Below are positions 50,957 to 61,154 of a DNA stretch of 64,000 bases, piece after piece (position 1 is the first letter of the stretch; each line of letters starts with the position of its first letter). Below the pieces are notes generated by a model, which made no database searches, was not told the DNA's origin, and worked only from the letters and a program-made list of their open reading frames with translations. The DNA lies in the NCBI GenBank assembly GCA_037447655.1, contig JBBHKE010001973.1, positions 1,083,954 through 1,147,953 of the forward strand, in the 5' to 3' direction. Source of the DNA: Zygnema cylindricum. Lineage: Eukaryota; Streptophyta; Zygnematophyceae; Zygnematales; Zygnemataceae. The position numbers and the translations under genes are program-made.

Positions 50957-51577
50957 TACCTTGCCAATTGTAATTAGAGTAATGAAAAAATTAGAGTAAA
51001 AAAACCAAAAAAAAAAGTAGAGTAATAGACGCTAATTTATGTGATAGATCTTTTTCAACTATGAAGTTTACTCTAATTTATTCAGTTATTCTATATTGGG
51101 TTATGTCGGCGATAATTATGTGCGAGATAATTATGAACACTAAATTACGTAGACGTACAAAATGTGTCAGTCCGGTATAGTATTAACGTCATTATGACAC
51201 TAATAATATTTGTCGCATTCAATGTCAGTTAATGTTCACACTGACGACGATGCTGTCGACGGACGAGAGTTATGCGAACAGCTTTTTCCCCATGTGATTG
51301 ATTTTTTTGTTTAGTGCGATTTCACGTGCGAGCGCGATTCTATTAAATCATTTTTTGTACCTTTTTACTTATAAAAGTACAATTTTGCACGGTCAAACGT
51401 CGTCCGTACTCCACAATATTTAAAAATAACCTATATTAGAATTATTTACGCTAATTAAACCTCACCTAAATTAGAATAATGAAAAAATTAGAATCGATTA
51501 CTCTATTTGATGTGATAGAGTCGAAATTTCGAGCGACCGAATTAGAGTAATTTGCTCTAATTACGATTGGCGGTGTA
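50957..51577. mobile_element. TACACCG-type MITE, AATTAGAG subfamily
   Basis: The left end is TACCTTGCCAATTGTAATTAGAG and the right end is CTCTAATTACGATTGGCGGTGTA. It is 621 bp including TA flanks and is inserted at the terminal TA of H2. Inner TTAGAGTAA/TTACTCTAA blocks repeat in both orientations. Confidence 0.75.
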
Positions 51578-51703
51578 GTGTTAAGTGTGAGCTATAAGTG
51601 AGTTGTGTTGTAAGCCTAAGAGGCTCTTGTAGTGTTAAGTTTAAGCTGGTCAAAGTTGGCCATTTGTGTGGTTACTTTTGGGTTGCCTTTTGCTGAATTC
51701 TGG

Positions 51704-52175
51704 TACACCGTGAATCGCTATTAACGTAATAAAATATATAGCGAAACGAAACAATTAGCGTACTTTACGGTAAATTGGGTTTTTTAGGGTACACAATGAT
51801 ACTAATTTATCATTCACTCTAGTTTGTAAACTGTTTTGTATTCATTGTTGGACCATAATATCTAAACACTAAAATATGTGTGTGTAAGGAAAAGTTCAAA
51901 TCGTACGCCGTAGGGTTTTGCTACATCCGCATCTGCCGGAAAATATTATTTTTTCTGTACTTCTATATTTAAATAGGTACGGAATATTACGAATCTGACA
52001 GTCCGTACACCACACTATTTAAAAGAACACTAAATTACAGTTATGAACCGTATTGAACGGGGTACCTCAAATAACGTTCAGAAACATTTAGCGTACTTTA
52101 TTCTATTTGAGAATTTGCCCAAAAAAAAAAGTACCCCAATTAGCGTCATGTACGCTAATAGCGATTCACGGTGTA
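51704..52175. mobile_element. TACACCG-type MITE with readable empty site
   Basis: 472 bp including TA at both ends. The empty site in the sister LTR reads TTCTGG-TA-GTGTCCCTG (47398-47412). Here it is TTCTGG-TA...TA-GTGTCCCTG. This fixes a TA target duplication. A close relative lies at 30319-30811. Confidence 0.85.
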
Positions 52176-52204
52176 GTGTCCCTGTTGATGCAAAGCAACA
52201 GCCT

Positions 52205-53128
52205 GTACTTGTTGCCTACGTCATCTTTTCAGTACGGATATGAGCAGTTCACCGCCAGCAAGCGCCGAGCGGAAAGTTAAAGACCAAAGATTCTGTGACC
52301 GACTTTGGCTGAAGGTGCTGAAGGACCATATATCGCGTGGTGACTAAGGGCGCGGCCTCATGTGGCAAAGTTCGGGTTTTTTTGGTCGTTTTCGTTTATA
52401 GCTGAGCGCCGTATTGCCTAAGTTGCGATCGCACGAAGAAATCGCAAATTTGTAAAGTACAATTTGCGTCATTCGCGAACTTAGGATGTACGTATACGGA
52501 AGGCGCCGTACGGTATTGTATATATCATGATTTGTTATATGTCGCGTGGTGACTAACAAATCATGAGTCCGTACTTTGGTGGATTGTTCAGAGGCCGCAC
52601 AACTATGCGTCTGCCATGCCAGGCTGGGAGGGCGGGATAGACGGCACCGCCAAATGTCTGTCCCCGCGCCTATGGTACTTCTGAGTCCGGCTACATTGTA
52701 AATACTAAATAGTACACATCATTAATACAGTATAGGATACAATATTATTGTGTATCAAAAATGCATTACAAGTAATGACTACAGAGTATATCGGCCGCAA
52801 TAATTTGTTAGTCACCACGCTATATATCGGACCCTCATGAGGCATATAGTCCGAATCCGAGGTGAAGATTTCACAAAGTACAAAGTACAATATTTCTTCG
52901 TACGGTCATGCCTTAAGCAGTACGGCGCTAATTTTAAAAGAAAACGACAAAGAAAACCCGAACTTGGCCACATGAGGCCGCGCCCTTAGTCACCACGCGA
53001 TATATGGTCCTTCAGCACCTTCAGCCAAAGTCGGTCACAGAATCTTTGGTCTTTACCTTTCCGCTCGGCGCTTGCTGGCGGTGAACTGCGCGTATCCGTA
53101 CCGAAAAGATGACGTAAGCAACAAGTAC
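52205..53128. mobile_element. Fold-back element F2, complete ends
   Basis: 924 bp. The left end GTACTTGTTGCCTACGTCAT pairs with the right end ATGACGTAAGCAACAAGTAC. The arms extend over 200 bp each (CAGTTCACCGCCAGCAAGCG and its complement). The middle resembles F1. The right end lies 110 bp upstream of the TATA box of the PAN-domain gene. Confidence 0.75.
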
Positions 53129-53237
53129 AGGCGCATCCTGTGTGTCCGTACAAACCAGTGGAGAACGACGAGCACTTCCAGCAGGTATGTCTAAGTGCGA
53201 ACGCGGCTTCCGGCTCTGGTCAGCGCCAGTCGAACAA

Positions 53238-53246
53238 TATAAAAGG
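53238..53246 (+). promoter_or_regulatory. TATA box of the PAN-domain gene
   Basis: TATAAAAGG. Transcription would start about 25-32 bp downstream, in the pyrimidine-rich stretch TTCCCTCGCCGTCCC at about 53263-53280. Confidence 0.65.
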
Positions 53247-53264
53247 AGTCGCGGTCTGCGCTTC

Positions 53265-53807
53265 CCTCGCCGTCCCTTCTGCCCGTCGCTCCGCTGACGC
53301 TCGTCTTCTTTGCCTTTGTCGTCTTCTGCCGCCGAGGGCTGGAGAGAACGGTGAGTTTCTGGCCACATCTTTTGTTTATTCGGGTGACTCGCAAAACAAT
53401 GAGTTGACGAACGGAGGTTTTCACACCGTACATGATTCTGTCGTACAGTACGGATTTGCAATGTTTCCGTTCCCACATGTTGCACATTGCCAATTTTGTG
53501 GCATGTTTTCCGGGAAGCGATGCACGTGTCGCTTTGGTTGTCGGCGCATTGCGCTCTTGGCCACACTAATAGTGGTGGAATGAGGATGACGCACACTACG
53601 GCCATCGCAAATGGCCAAGTTGGTTTGTAAGAGCTCACGCAGTCGCGCCAATTGCAACACTAACTTGTGAAGGCCACGTGGGCTTTGCAGGGAAAGCCGG
53701 TCGCCAAACAGTACGGACAGAGAGCGGCAGTAGACGACGGAGAGGGAGAGGGAGCGAGAAGGAGAAGGAGAGAGGGAGCGCAAAAGAAAACGAGAAATTT
53801 AAGAAAG
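53265..53807 (+). other. 5'UTR with an intron
   Basis: A non-coding first exon ending AGAACG|GTGAGT at 53350, an intron 53351-53690 ending GGGCTTTGCAG, and the second leader part 53691-53807. The spliced leader contains no ATG before 53808, which supports both the intron and the start choice. Intron borders are by consensus only. Confidence 0.5.
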
Positions 53808-54231
53808 ATGACCATGGTCGGCAGATCCTGCGAACCAGCGGTTCAATCGGCCGCTGTCTTTCTTTTCCTCCTCGCTGCTTTCGCTTCGGGAGTGTGTGCT
53901 GGCGTGCCACGTGTCCAAACATTTACGCCAACCTCTCCGCTGGCCGCTTTGGCACGAAGGAGAGCCGCGGCAACCGACTTAACCTGCGGAGGTCCTTCTT
54001 CGTGGGACTCTTATTTGAAAACGAATTACCGCGGGCTTGACCTGAAAAAGTTGACGTACAAAAACTTACCCTCGGGCGGAGCATGGACAGCCTGTGCGAA
54101 CGAATGCATGAAAAATTGCAACTGCCGCGGCATTGTCGTTTCGGCAAAAGTCAACAACACGGAAACTTGCTGGTTAAAGACCGGGATGCCCGATTTCTTT
54201 ACAGCTGTTGGTTTGGATTCGTATGTCAGAA
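53808..54231 (+). CDS. Secreted PAN/Apple-domain protein, coding exon 1
   Basis: The start is ATG 53808 (MTMVGRSCEPAVQSAAVFLF); a second ATG six bases on (CCATGG) is equally possible. Residues 1-31 form a signal peptide with core AAVFLFLLAAFASGVCA. PAN domain 1 spans about residues 50-141: DLTCGGPSSWDSY, WTACANECMKNCNCRG and ETCWLK. The C-x3-C-x3-C-x-C cluster is the Apple/PAN signature that mediates protein or carbohydrate binding outside the cell. The exon ends GTCAGAA|GTGAGT in phase 1. The whole protein is 259 residues from three exons (53808-54231, 54507-54773, 55180-55268). Confidence 0.85.
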
Positions 54232-54506
54232 GTGAGTGTGACCCTCCGGACCCAAATTCCCCATCCAATCAAATCTAAATGCTGGCTGACTTTGGCAGAA
54301 TTTTGATTGGCAGGTCAAGAATTGGTATACATTTGTCACATTCGCATACTCTTGTCATTCAAATAATGTTTTTTACTGAGAAACTCTCAGTTAAGGGAAT
54401 TTTGCCACAATTTAAAAACAACGGAATTCTGCAAAAATGATTACATCTTGCAATACAGTGCCTCCGATATCAAGAATTGACTTGTGACATGGTGTATGTT
54501 TTGCAG

Positions 54507-54773
54507 CTTGCACGTCAGATGTTTTTTGGAGACCGTTCCCAAGAAGGGATTCCCCTGGGAATGACAGCTACTCTATGTTTATACCACCCAGTTTCAGCAT
54601 GAGCGAGGCATTTGATGGCTGTGCAACGCTATGCGCCAGTGATTGCAAATGCAGAGGGTTTACTCTGACGCCATATGGAAAAAACGGGCAATATTGTTAT
54701 GTGAAGGAGGGTTTGGCAGTTGAATCTAAATTGACATCTACCAATACTGTGGATCTGTATGCCAAAATAATAC
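54507..54773 (+). CDS. Secreted PAN/Apple-domain protein, coding exon 2
   Basis: Acceptor TATGTTTTGCAG at 54506. This 267-nt exon encodes PAN domain 2: TCTSDVFWRPFPRRDSPG, FDGCATLCASDCKCRGFTL and QYCYVKEG, ending DLYAKII. The cysteine pattern is the same as in domain 1, so each domain is one exon and the two probably arose by exon duplication. The donor is ATAC|GTAAGC. Phase 1 enters and phase 1 leaves (symmetrical exon). Confidence 0.88.
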
Positions 54774-55179
54774 GTAAGCGTTCCGCACCCGATTTACATT
54801 CAGTCAAGTTTTGTGAAAGGTTTGAACAATTACTAAAATTAATTCGCGTTCATATGTGTTCTTGTACTCTAAATTGACCATTCTCTAGTTTTGTTCTTCT
54901 ATTTGTTCGTCCACGTGCATTCACAATTATGATGTTCGTCCCATTTTTCTGGCATGGACATTTACCATTTTAACTGAGAAGATTAAATCCCAATAGTTTA
55001 CCATGTGGAAAATTTTCAATAATAGTGGGAAAAATAGAGGTATCGGCAAGAAATCGGAACATTTGTCACACATAATCAGCCACATCAAATCAGAATATCT
55101 AATTGCTGATGAAATTGTAACTTCTCAAATGAAGTTGGAATTATTTGAGTTTTTATACTTTTGATGTCTCTTGTTTCAG

Positions 55180-55268
55180 GTAACCCGCCTTCTTCGCCTC
55201 CTCCATCAGTACCTTGTGCTTCACCTCGGTCTCCTCCCCGTGTTCCACCGCCTCCTCGCAAAGTGTAG
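55180..55268 (+). CDS. Secreted PAN/Apple-domain protein, coding exon 3 (proline-rich tail)
   Basis: Acceptor GTCTCTTGTTTCAG at 55179. The split codon CGT (Arg) is followed by NPPSSPPPSVPC, then ASPRSPPRVPPPPRKV and TAG at 55266. The short Pro/Ser-rich tail suggests a cell-wall or extracellular-matrix anchor, as in hydroxyproline-rich proteins of green algae. That role is inferred from composition only. Confidence 0.8.
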
Positions 55269-56215
55269 CAAAACATCACCCCCTCCACGAAGTCCTTAAA
55301 AGCGTACCAAGACTCCGAAAAGTGATCTAGTGCTTCCTCATTTCGTCATCTCATGGGGTGTGTGTTGAGTTACTTCAAAAGAGGGAGTTGTTGAGCTTCA
55401 AACCACCACAAAATCAAAGTATAGTATAGGGGACATTTTGGTAAAATTACGTTGACTGAATCATGTCGTTATTTGGAGGGATGGTTTCATTTGATTCAGC
55501 TTTGTGGCAGTGTTTTTCGTTCTCTTCAGTTTTTTTTTTTTTCAGTGGTTTTAGTTTTGTTTTTTTTTTAGGTTTAGCCGACTTTTTTTGGATTATTGAA
55601 GTATCAGTTCAGGTTTCAGAAGCTTTCAAGTGACCGCAGTCACAAAGTACCTTAGGCTAGAAATTTTACCTTCTTCTAGTCTAATGATACCAAGCTTCAT
55701 CTTTATCTTATTTTTGTTGGTGTGATATCTGCCTTCATTCTTAGTTTTCTTCTTTCTATTCTTATAATACTTCTGTCCCTTCATTTTTTTTTGCTTAATG
55801 GATTTTGAAACGTAAATATGGCAAGTAGAAAGAGGGCAGACTGAGGGAAAAGACAGAATGAACTTGTAGGTAGTAGGCAAGAGAGGTGAGAGGAGGAGAG
55901 ACGTGTGAGTTTCTGGCCATGTTTTCTTTTAATTCATAAACTCGTGATGGATCTTAATAAAAAAATGCACAAAGAGAAGCGAGCGGGAATTGTAAAATAC
56001 ACACGAGAGAGGACACTCGAATGGAAGCCAATATATTATTCCACGATTGACTTTTAGACTCTCTCAAAAACGCTCAAAGGTAATTCTACATTTCAAACAT
56101 CACAGCCTACCGTTTAAAGAAAGCGCAAATGGACGCCTATCAAAAGACCTCATCAAGACATAAACAATAGGAGGGCGTCACAGGATCCATTGACACTCAC
56201 CAGAGAAAGAACAAA
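55269..56215. other. 3' flank of the PAN gene, no further gene
   Basis: T-rich 3' region. A plausible polyadenylation signal AATAAA lies at about 55957. At 55905-55945 a short sequence (GTGAGTTTCTGGCCATGTTTT) repeats the 5'UTR donor region at 53351-53376 (GTGAGTTTCTGGCCACATCT). Confidence 0.5.
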
Positions 56216-56216
56216 T

Positions 56217-56960
56217 CAGTGGAGGCATCCGAATCTCAAAACATTACATCGCATTAAACAGACATTGGCATACATTTCCGAAAAGTAATTTTCACGCTAA
56301 ATCCGCAGAAATTACAAATATCTCTCTAAATTGAAACACTGTAAATTTGGACGGATGGCCGAAATCGCATTCAAACAGAAAGTACAATCGTACTAATGTA
56401 GATGAACGGCCGTACATTTGCAGACGCGAAACGAAACAACAGGAAATAATCGCCTCCAAATCGTACGTCAAATAACCGGCGCTAACTCGAACAAAAATAG
56501 TACCAATCGAATTGCTTCCGTGGCCTACCGATTCTTCTAATAAATCGTAACATTCCCCATCTCATCGGGAGAGTTGTCGCCACTCAAATATACCCTAAAA
56601 TGGGTCTCCCTCTCAAAAGAACGTCAAAAATCGCCGTCTTAGTATCCAAATCGTCGGCTTTCTCCAGAGTTGAAACAAAATTGAAACTTATCTCCTTTTT
56701 CACGGCTACATCTCACACACTAGATTTTTCACAAGTGCCATAACACTCATGCTATCGGTAACAATCTTCAACCATCCAATAGTGATCTCAAATTCGCCCA
56801 ACATTTTTTTTATTCACAAAGGTACCTTAAATTTTTATGCTTCTATCAAAGGAACGCCCATGTTGGTTGGAGAGCAAACAACATGAGATCGCCGCCCCGT
56901 CAAACAGAAACGCATATCCAAACGTTGATTTTCACGAATCAAATTTTTTGTTACACTATG
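56217..56960. repeat. Repeat R, copy 2 (possible LTR)
   Basis: Matches 58152-58900 in the same orientation, including AATCGTACTAATGTAGATGA and CATCTCATCGGGAGAGT. Its right half also matches 5298-5520. The pair flanks a minus-strand Copia fragment, as LTRs would. Confidence 0.65.
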
Positions 56961-57415
56961 AAAGGATTGACTTCAATCACAATGTCAACTAATAAGCGAA
57001 AATAGGAGCAGAAGCATGAAAATTAAAAAAAAAATGAATCAAGATTGAGGAGACATTTCGGATGAATATCTCACATAAAAAAAAAACCGAAATTACAAAT
57101 TCTTCCATTTTTTCCTTAACTTTTCTATTCCTCATGTATTTCTTCAATTAATTGATTACACAAATCCATTGTCTCCCCCTAAATAATACACCAGCCACGT
57201 CCCGGCACGTGTGAGCGTGCGCCCACAAGAAGCCTCCAGAAATCTACCACCTATCTGCTAGTTAGCCAAGAACCCTATAATTTTCACTAAGGACTTAAAC
57301 ATTGCAAAAGGACAAGCCAAAACGAAAGTACTAAGACAAATCTAAAGTACTATCGTACTAAACTAGACGTACAATAAATCTTGACGCGAATCAAAACTAC
57401 AATTTTTTTCGCTAA
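56961..57415. other. Spacer, no gene seen
   Basis: AT-rich sequence between repeat R copy 2 and the Copia fragment. Confidence 0.4.
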
Positions 57416-57419
57416 ACAA

Positions 57420-58130
57420 ACATGCAGTACTTTCCCGAGCATTTTGAACTCGAAGATTTTTGACTTTCTGTCAACATTTTGGAATTTTGGCTCGCATTAC
57501 TTCGAACATCAATATCAATGTCCAATTTCTCCGAACCCCAATCAACATTCGATTTCCCCTTCTTAACACTGACAATCGATTCTGACTCCTCATCCATATC
57601 CGAATCCTCGATCTCCGGGAAATTGGCAACATCGTCAACCTCATAGAAATCAAGATTCTTCTTCAATACCGTCGATTTTTCAGTAACCGAATGTAAATCT
57701 TCGTGAAAACTAATTTTGCGCGATTCTTCCACAATGCCACGGACCGGATGAAATACACGGTAAAATTTTCATTTCGTCCTATAGCCCACAGAACTTTCCA
57801 GCCAACTCTTTGCCGCAAAATTTCCTTTCCTTTCAACTTGATCCACTTACACCGTAGCACGACATCTCCAAATTCAGAGATGATGGAGAGCGGGTTTTCG
57901 CCCATATATTAATTCAAATGTTTAATCACCGGAAACCGAAGTAAGCATTCGCTTACAAATGTAATAAGTCGTGAGGATAGCATCTCCCCACAATAAGATA
58001 TTTTGACCGACCGAATGCACCATTGCTCTCACCATTTCTTGTAAAGTTCGATTCTTCTTTTCAGCTTCTCCATTTGATTCTGGAGAATAAAGCAATGTGA
58101 CTTGGGGATTAATTCGTTTTTCCTTTCAAG
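57420..58130 (-). pseudogene. Copia integrase C-terminal fragment, minus strand
   Basis: On the minus strand the order is: YSPESNGEAEKKNRTLQEMV with the integrase Glu, then VHSVGQNILLWGDAILTTYY, FELIYGRKP, KFYRVFHPVRGIVEESRKIS, and an acidic linker up to 57412. At least two frameshifts and a stop (SGD then stop) break it. This is a different Copia lineage from the plus-strand elements here. Confidence 0.85.
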
Positions 58131-58151
58131 TTCACCATATAAATTAAAAAA

Positions 58152-59012
58152 CATCGGAGGCATTAAAATCTCAAAACATTGCATCACATTAAACAGACAT
58201 CGGCAGACATTTCCGAAATATTAAATTTCATGTTAAAACCGCAAAAATTACAAATATCTCTCTACACTGGAACACTGTAATTTGACGGCCTAAATCGCAT
58301 TCAAACAGAAAGTACAATCGTACTAATGTAGATGAACGGCCGTACTTTTGCAGACGAGAAAGGAAACAACAAGAAATTGTCGCGTCTCCAAATCGTACGT
58401 CAAATCACAAGCGCTAAATCGAACAAAAATAGTACGAATCGACTTGCTTCCATGGCCTACCGATTCTTCTAATAAATCGTAGCATTCCCCATCTCATCGG
58501 GAGAGTCTTCGCCACTCAAATTCACCCTAATTTGGGTCTCCCACTCAAAACAACGTTATAAATCGCCGTCTTGGTAACTAAATCGACCGCTTTCTCCAGA
58601 TTTGGTACAAAATTGAAACTTCACCTCCTTTTTCACGGCTACATGTCACGCTCTAGATTTTTCACTATTGCCGTCATGTTGATGCTACCGATAAGAATCT
58701 TCAACCATCCAAGAGAGATCCCAAGTTCGCCCAACATTTCTATTAACCACAATGGCACCTTACATGCCCGGCCATGTGTTTTCCTCTATCGAAGGAACGA
58801 CACAGCTGGTTGTAGAGCAAGAAAAATGAGATCGTCCCATTGTCAAACACAAATGCATGTTTGAACGTGGATTTCTCGGATCGAAATTTTTGCTGAACTA
58901 TACGTCGCAATATCCCTCGTACTCCAACGATTCACTATCCGATTTTGTCACAAGAGGGAAATATATTCTACCTGCCAAGTAGCGGAATATAAGCTATTGG
59001 TAAATTGGTAAC
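58152..59012. repeat. Repeat R, copy 3 (possible LTR)
   Basis: Longest copy. The right end, read on the minus strand, starts TGTTACCAATTTACC, an LTR-like TG start for a minus-strand element. Its right 340 bp match 5298-5635. Confidence 0.6.
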
Positions 59013-59316
59013 ACATTGGTAATGTACGGTTAGATTTTGCTAGTTTTGGTACATTGGTACTAATATGTACGTACCTTTTGTTTCATGCGCAGCGGACTTC
59101 GGTCTTGGTCCTGTACGGACTTTGAGGTTCATGTGAAATGTTGGTTCGCGTTCCGCGTGCGATTTTCTCGCGGCAGTACACTTAAATGTAGACGTCGAAG
59201 GAGGAATTTTTTGGTTGGCGTTTTGTGATTGAAAGGGATATATAATTGAGATAAAAGGTGTTTATTTGGTGACGTCATTGTCTTGTATTATTGTGTATTT
59301 ATGTGTTTCAATTATG
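59013..59316. other. Unassigned, LTR-like
   Basis: GTAC-rich sequence ending in ATTATGTATCGGAGCAAGTT (59313-59332), which distantly resembles a tRNA-Met primer-binding site. It may be the 3' part of an LTR of the gag remnant that follows. Confidence 0.35.
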
Positions 59317-59362
59317 TATCGGAGCAAGTTACAATTCAAGACGTAGTATTAGCAATTAAGCA

Positions 59363-59960
59363 ATGGCTAAAAAGAAATCTAGTAGATCAAATTTAGAAAG
59401 TAACTTACAAGCATATCTGTTTGAACTCAGCTCAAAAATTGTCAACCTAAATGCCGAATGATTAATGAATGGACATAATTTATGAAAGGTAAGAAAAGAA
59501 AAAAGTAAAAGATGAAGAACCAAGTGACAGTGATGATGACTTTAGTGATGTCTCAATTAAAGATGATCTTAGAACATCTGAAAAGCCTATTATGTTCAAC
59601 GGAAGTAACTACGTCACTTGGAAACGATATATTCAAGGAACTTTTACGATGAAAAAGTTTTGGATGATTACCATTGGAGGAGAAACAAAACCGATTGATT
59701 CCGAGGGAGAGAAAAAAATGAATGTTGATGGATATGGCACCTATAATTAGACTTATACAAACTTGTCTAAGCTCGGTACATGATCAATTTCTTCCTCACG
59801 ACTCGCCATTCAAATGTTGGACGACATAACAAGATGTCTAAGGAAAAGGTGTATCATCAAAAGCTAATTTTGTATTCAGTGAGTACTTCAATTTAAGATG
59901 AAGTCAAATGAGTCAATAGATGACACCAAACGTTTTCATGTCTTAATCAAACAATTAAAT
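59363..59960 (+). pseudogene. Copia gag remnant
   Basis: Starts MAKKKSSRSNLESNLQAYLF, stops, then PIMFNGSNYVTWKRYIQGTF and, after more stops, MKSNESIDDTKRFHVLIKQL. The FNGSNY--WK block is typical of Copia Gag. Several stops and frameshifts. Confidence 0.75.
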
Positions 59961-60500
59961 AGTTTGTGTATACTCCTTTTAGAGAACGAGCGGGTCGGGG
60001 TTTTCCTAAATGGCTACCTGCTCGGTATCAGATGTCAAAAGTGTTGAGAATATTGGGTGAATCGGCGGATCGGCCAAGTTCACTTTTTGTTCAATATGTA
60101 TTTTGGATCAGTTTGCGTAATTATGTTTGTTCATTATGTTTGTTCAGTTTGCGTTGGCAGTTAAGTTGTTGGTAGGTTTTTTTTCGTTAGGTACAAGACG
60201 AGAGACAGTTCACTTAGTGCGTACAAACGTAGTACGATATGTTTGGTCCAGTGCACGATTTAGGTTGGCGTATCTAAGTTTTATTAGGCGCTATTTGTTT
60301 TAGCGTCTAAGTGTCCTATACATGTGAGGGAAACACGTGTGAAAAAACATTGTGGCAAAAAAAAGCTTTTTCTTTCAACTCCATTTTTCTTCGTTTCATT
60401 CACCAGCCAATTAAAGATAATCGACGGAGAACAACATATAATTCTTTTGTCTTTGGATTTCTTTAGAGTGTGGTCTCACTCGTCTCATAGGAGGGTATGC
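59961..60500. other. Unassigned sequence between gag remnants
   Basis: Mixed sequence with no matched element and no gene. Confidence 0.35.
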
Positions 60501-60519
60501 TGCAAATTGGAAACAATGA

Positions 60520-61140
60520 TTGTTACTAAGGGGGTTAGGCTGCAAATTGGCAACAAGGATGGTTACTATGAAACTGAAGAAGAGAGGAGAGAAAGATTTC
60601 GAAAGGGGAAATTCGTTGTTGGAGATGATTCTGATTTGGAGAAAATTGACGAGGAGGATGAGAAAGTGATACAGATGCACGACAAAGTCATTCTCTTCAA
60701 TGGAATGAATTACTATATTGGAAGAAATACATTAAAGGACAGTTTCAACTTTGACATCTTTGGAAGATTATTATTGAAGAGGAGACCATGCCGATTTTTG
60801 ATCGAAAGGCTAGAAATAGATTAAAACAAAAGAATGTCGTTGCCAATACTAGCCTAATGTAAACTTCTACCCCCGCATTTCACGAAAATTTTCTAACGCA
60901 TGGTTCTGCGTATGAATTTTTGGCGGGTTATCGAGAAAGAGTTCGGAAAAGGAAAACAAAATCGAAGCCAACATGCATATGCCGAATTTCTCAATTTCAA
61001 GATGAATGAAAATGAATCGATAAGAGATGCTTTGAAACGCATCAATATATTTGTGGAGTAATTGCAAACCACCTGACAAATTGTCATTGAGGCGGACAAA
61101 GTTACCAGCTTTTTAAATGCTTTGTCGGATAGGCTTTGTT
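60520..61140 (+). pseudogene. Second Copia gag remnant
   Basis: Reads VTKGVRLQIGNKDGYYETEE, KVILFNGMNYYIGRNTLKDS, and after frameshifts FKMNENESIRDALKRINIFV and EADKVTSFLNALSDRL, the middle and end of a Gag (UBN2-like). Broken by several stops. Confidence 0.75.
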
Positions 61141-61154
61141 CAAATCACTAGCTA

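Larger units (their letters stand above)
48548..50958. mobile_element. hAT-like element H2 with duplicated right end and captured sequence
   Basis: The left end is AAGTATTGGGTATCGAGG after the 8-bp flank GTGGTAAG. The right end is CGATACCCAACACTA, followed, past the MITE, by GTGTTAAG. A complete right end also occurs internally at 49764. The last 460 bp (49302-49764) are repeated at 50499-50958, with 735 bp of unrelated sequence between. Inner palindromes TATATCGCGATATATATCGC are typical of these elements here. No transposase. Confidence 0.6.
47920..52200 (+). mobile_element. LTR of family L with three nested insertions
   Basis: LTR pieces at 47920-48547, 51578-51703 and 52176-52200 together match 42761-44438 minus its own insert, ending AAGCAACA. 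They are interrupted by hAT-like element H2 (48548-50958), by a MITE inserted at the end of H2 (50957-51577) and by another MITE (51704-52175). Breakpoints can be read against the related LTRs at 43-44 kb and 47.3 kb. Confidence 0.7.

Noticed and set aside
55626-55880. 84-codon minus-strand frame downstream of the PAN gene
   Set aside because: Low-complexity Lys-rich translation of T-rich 3' flank. No family match.
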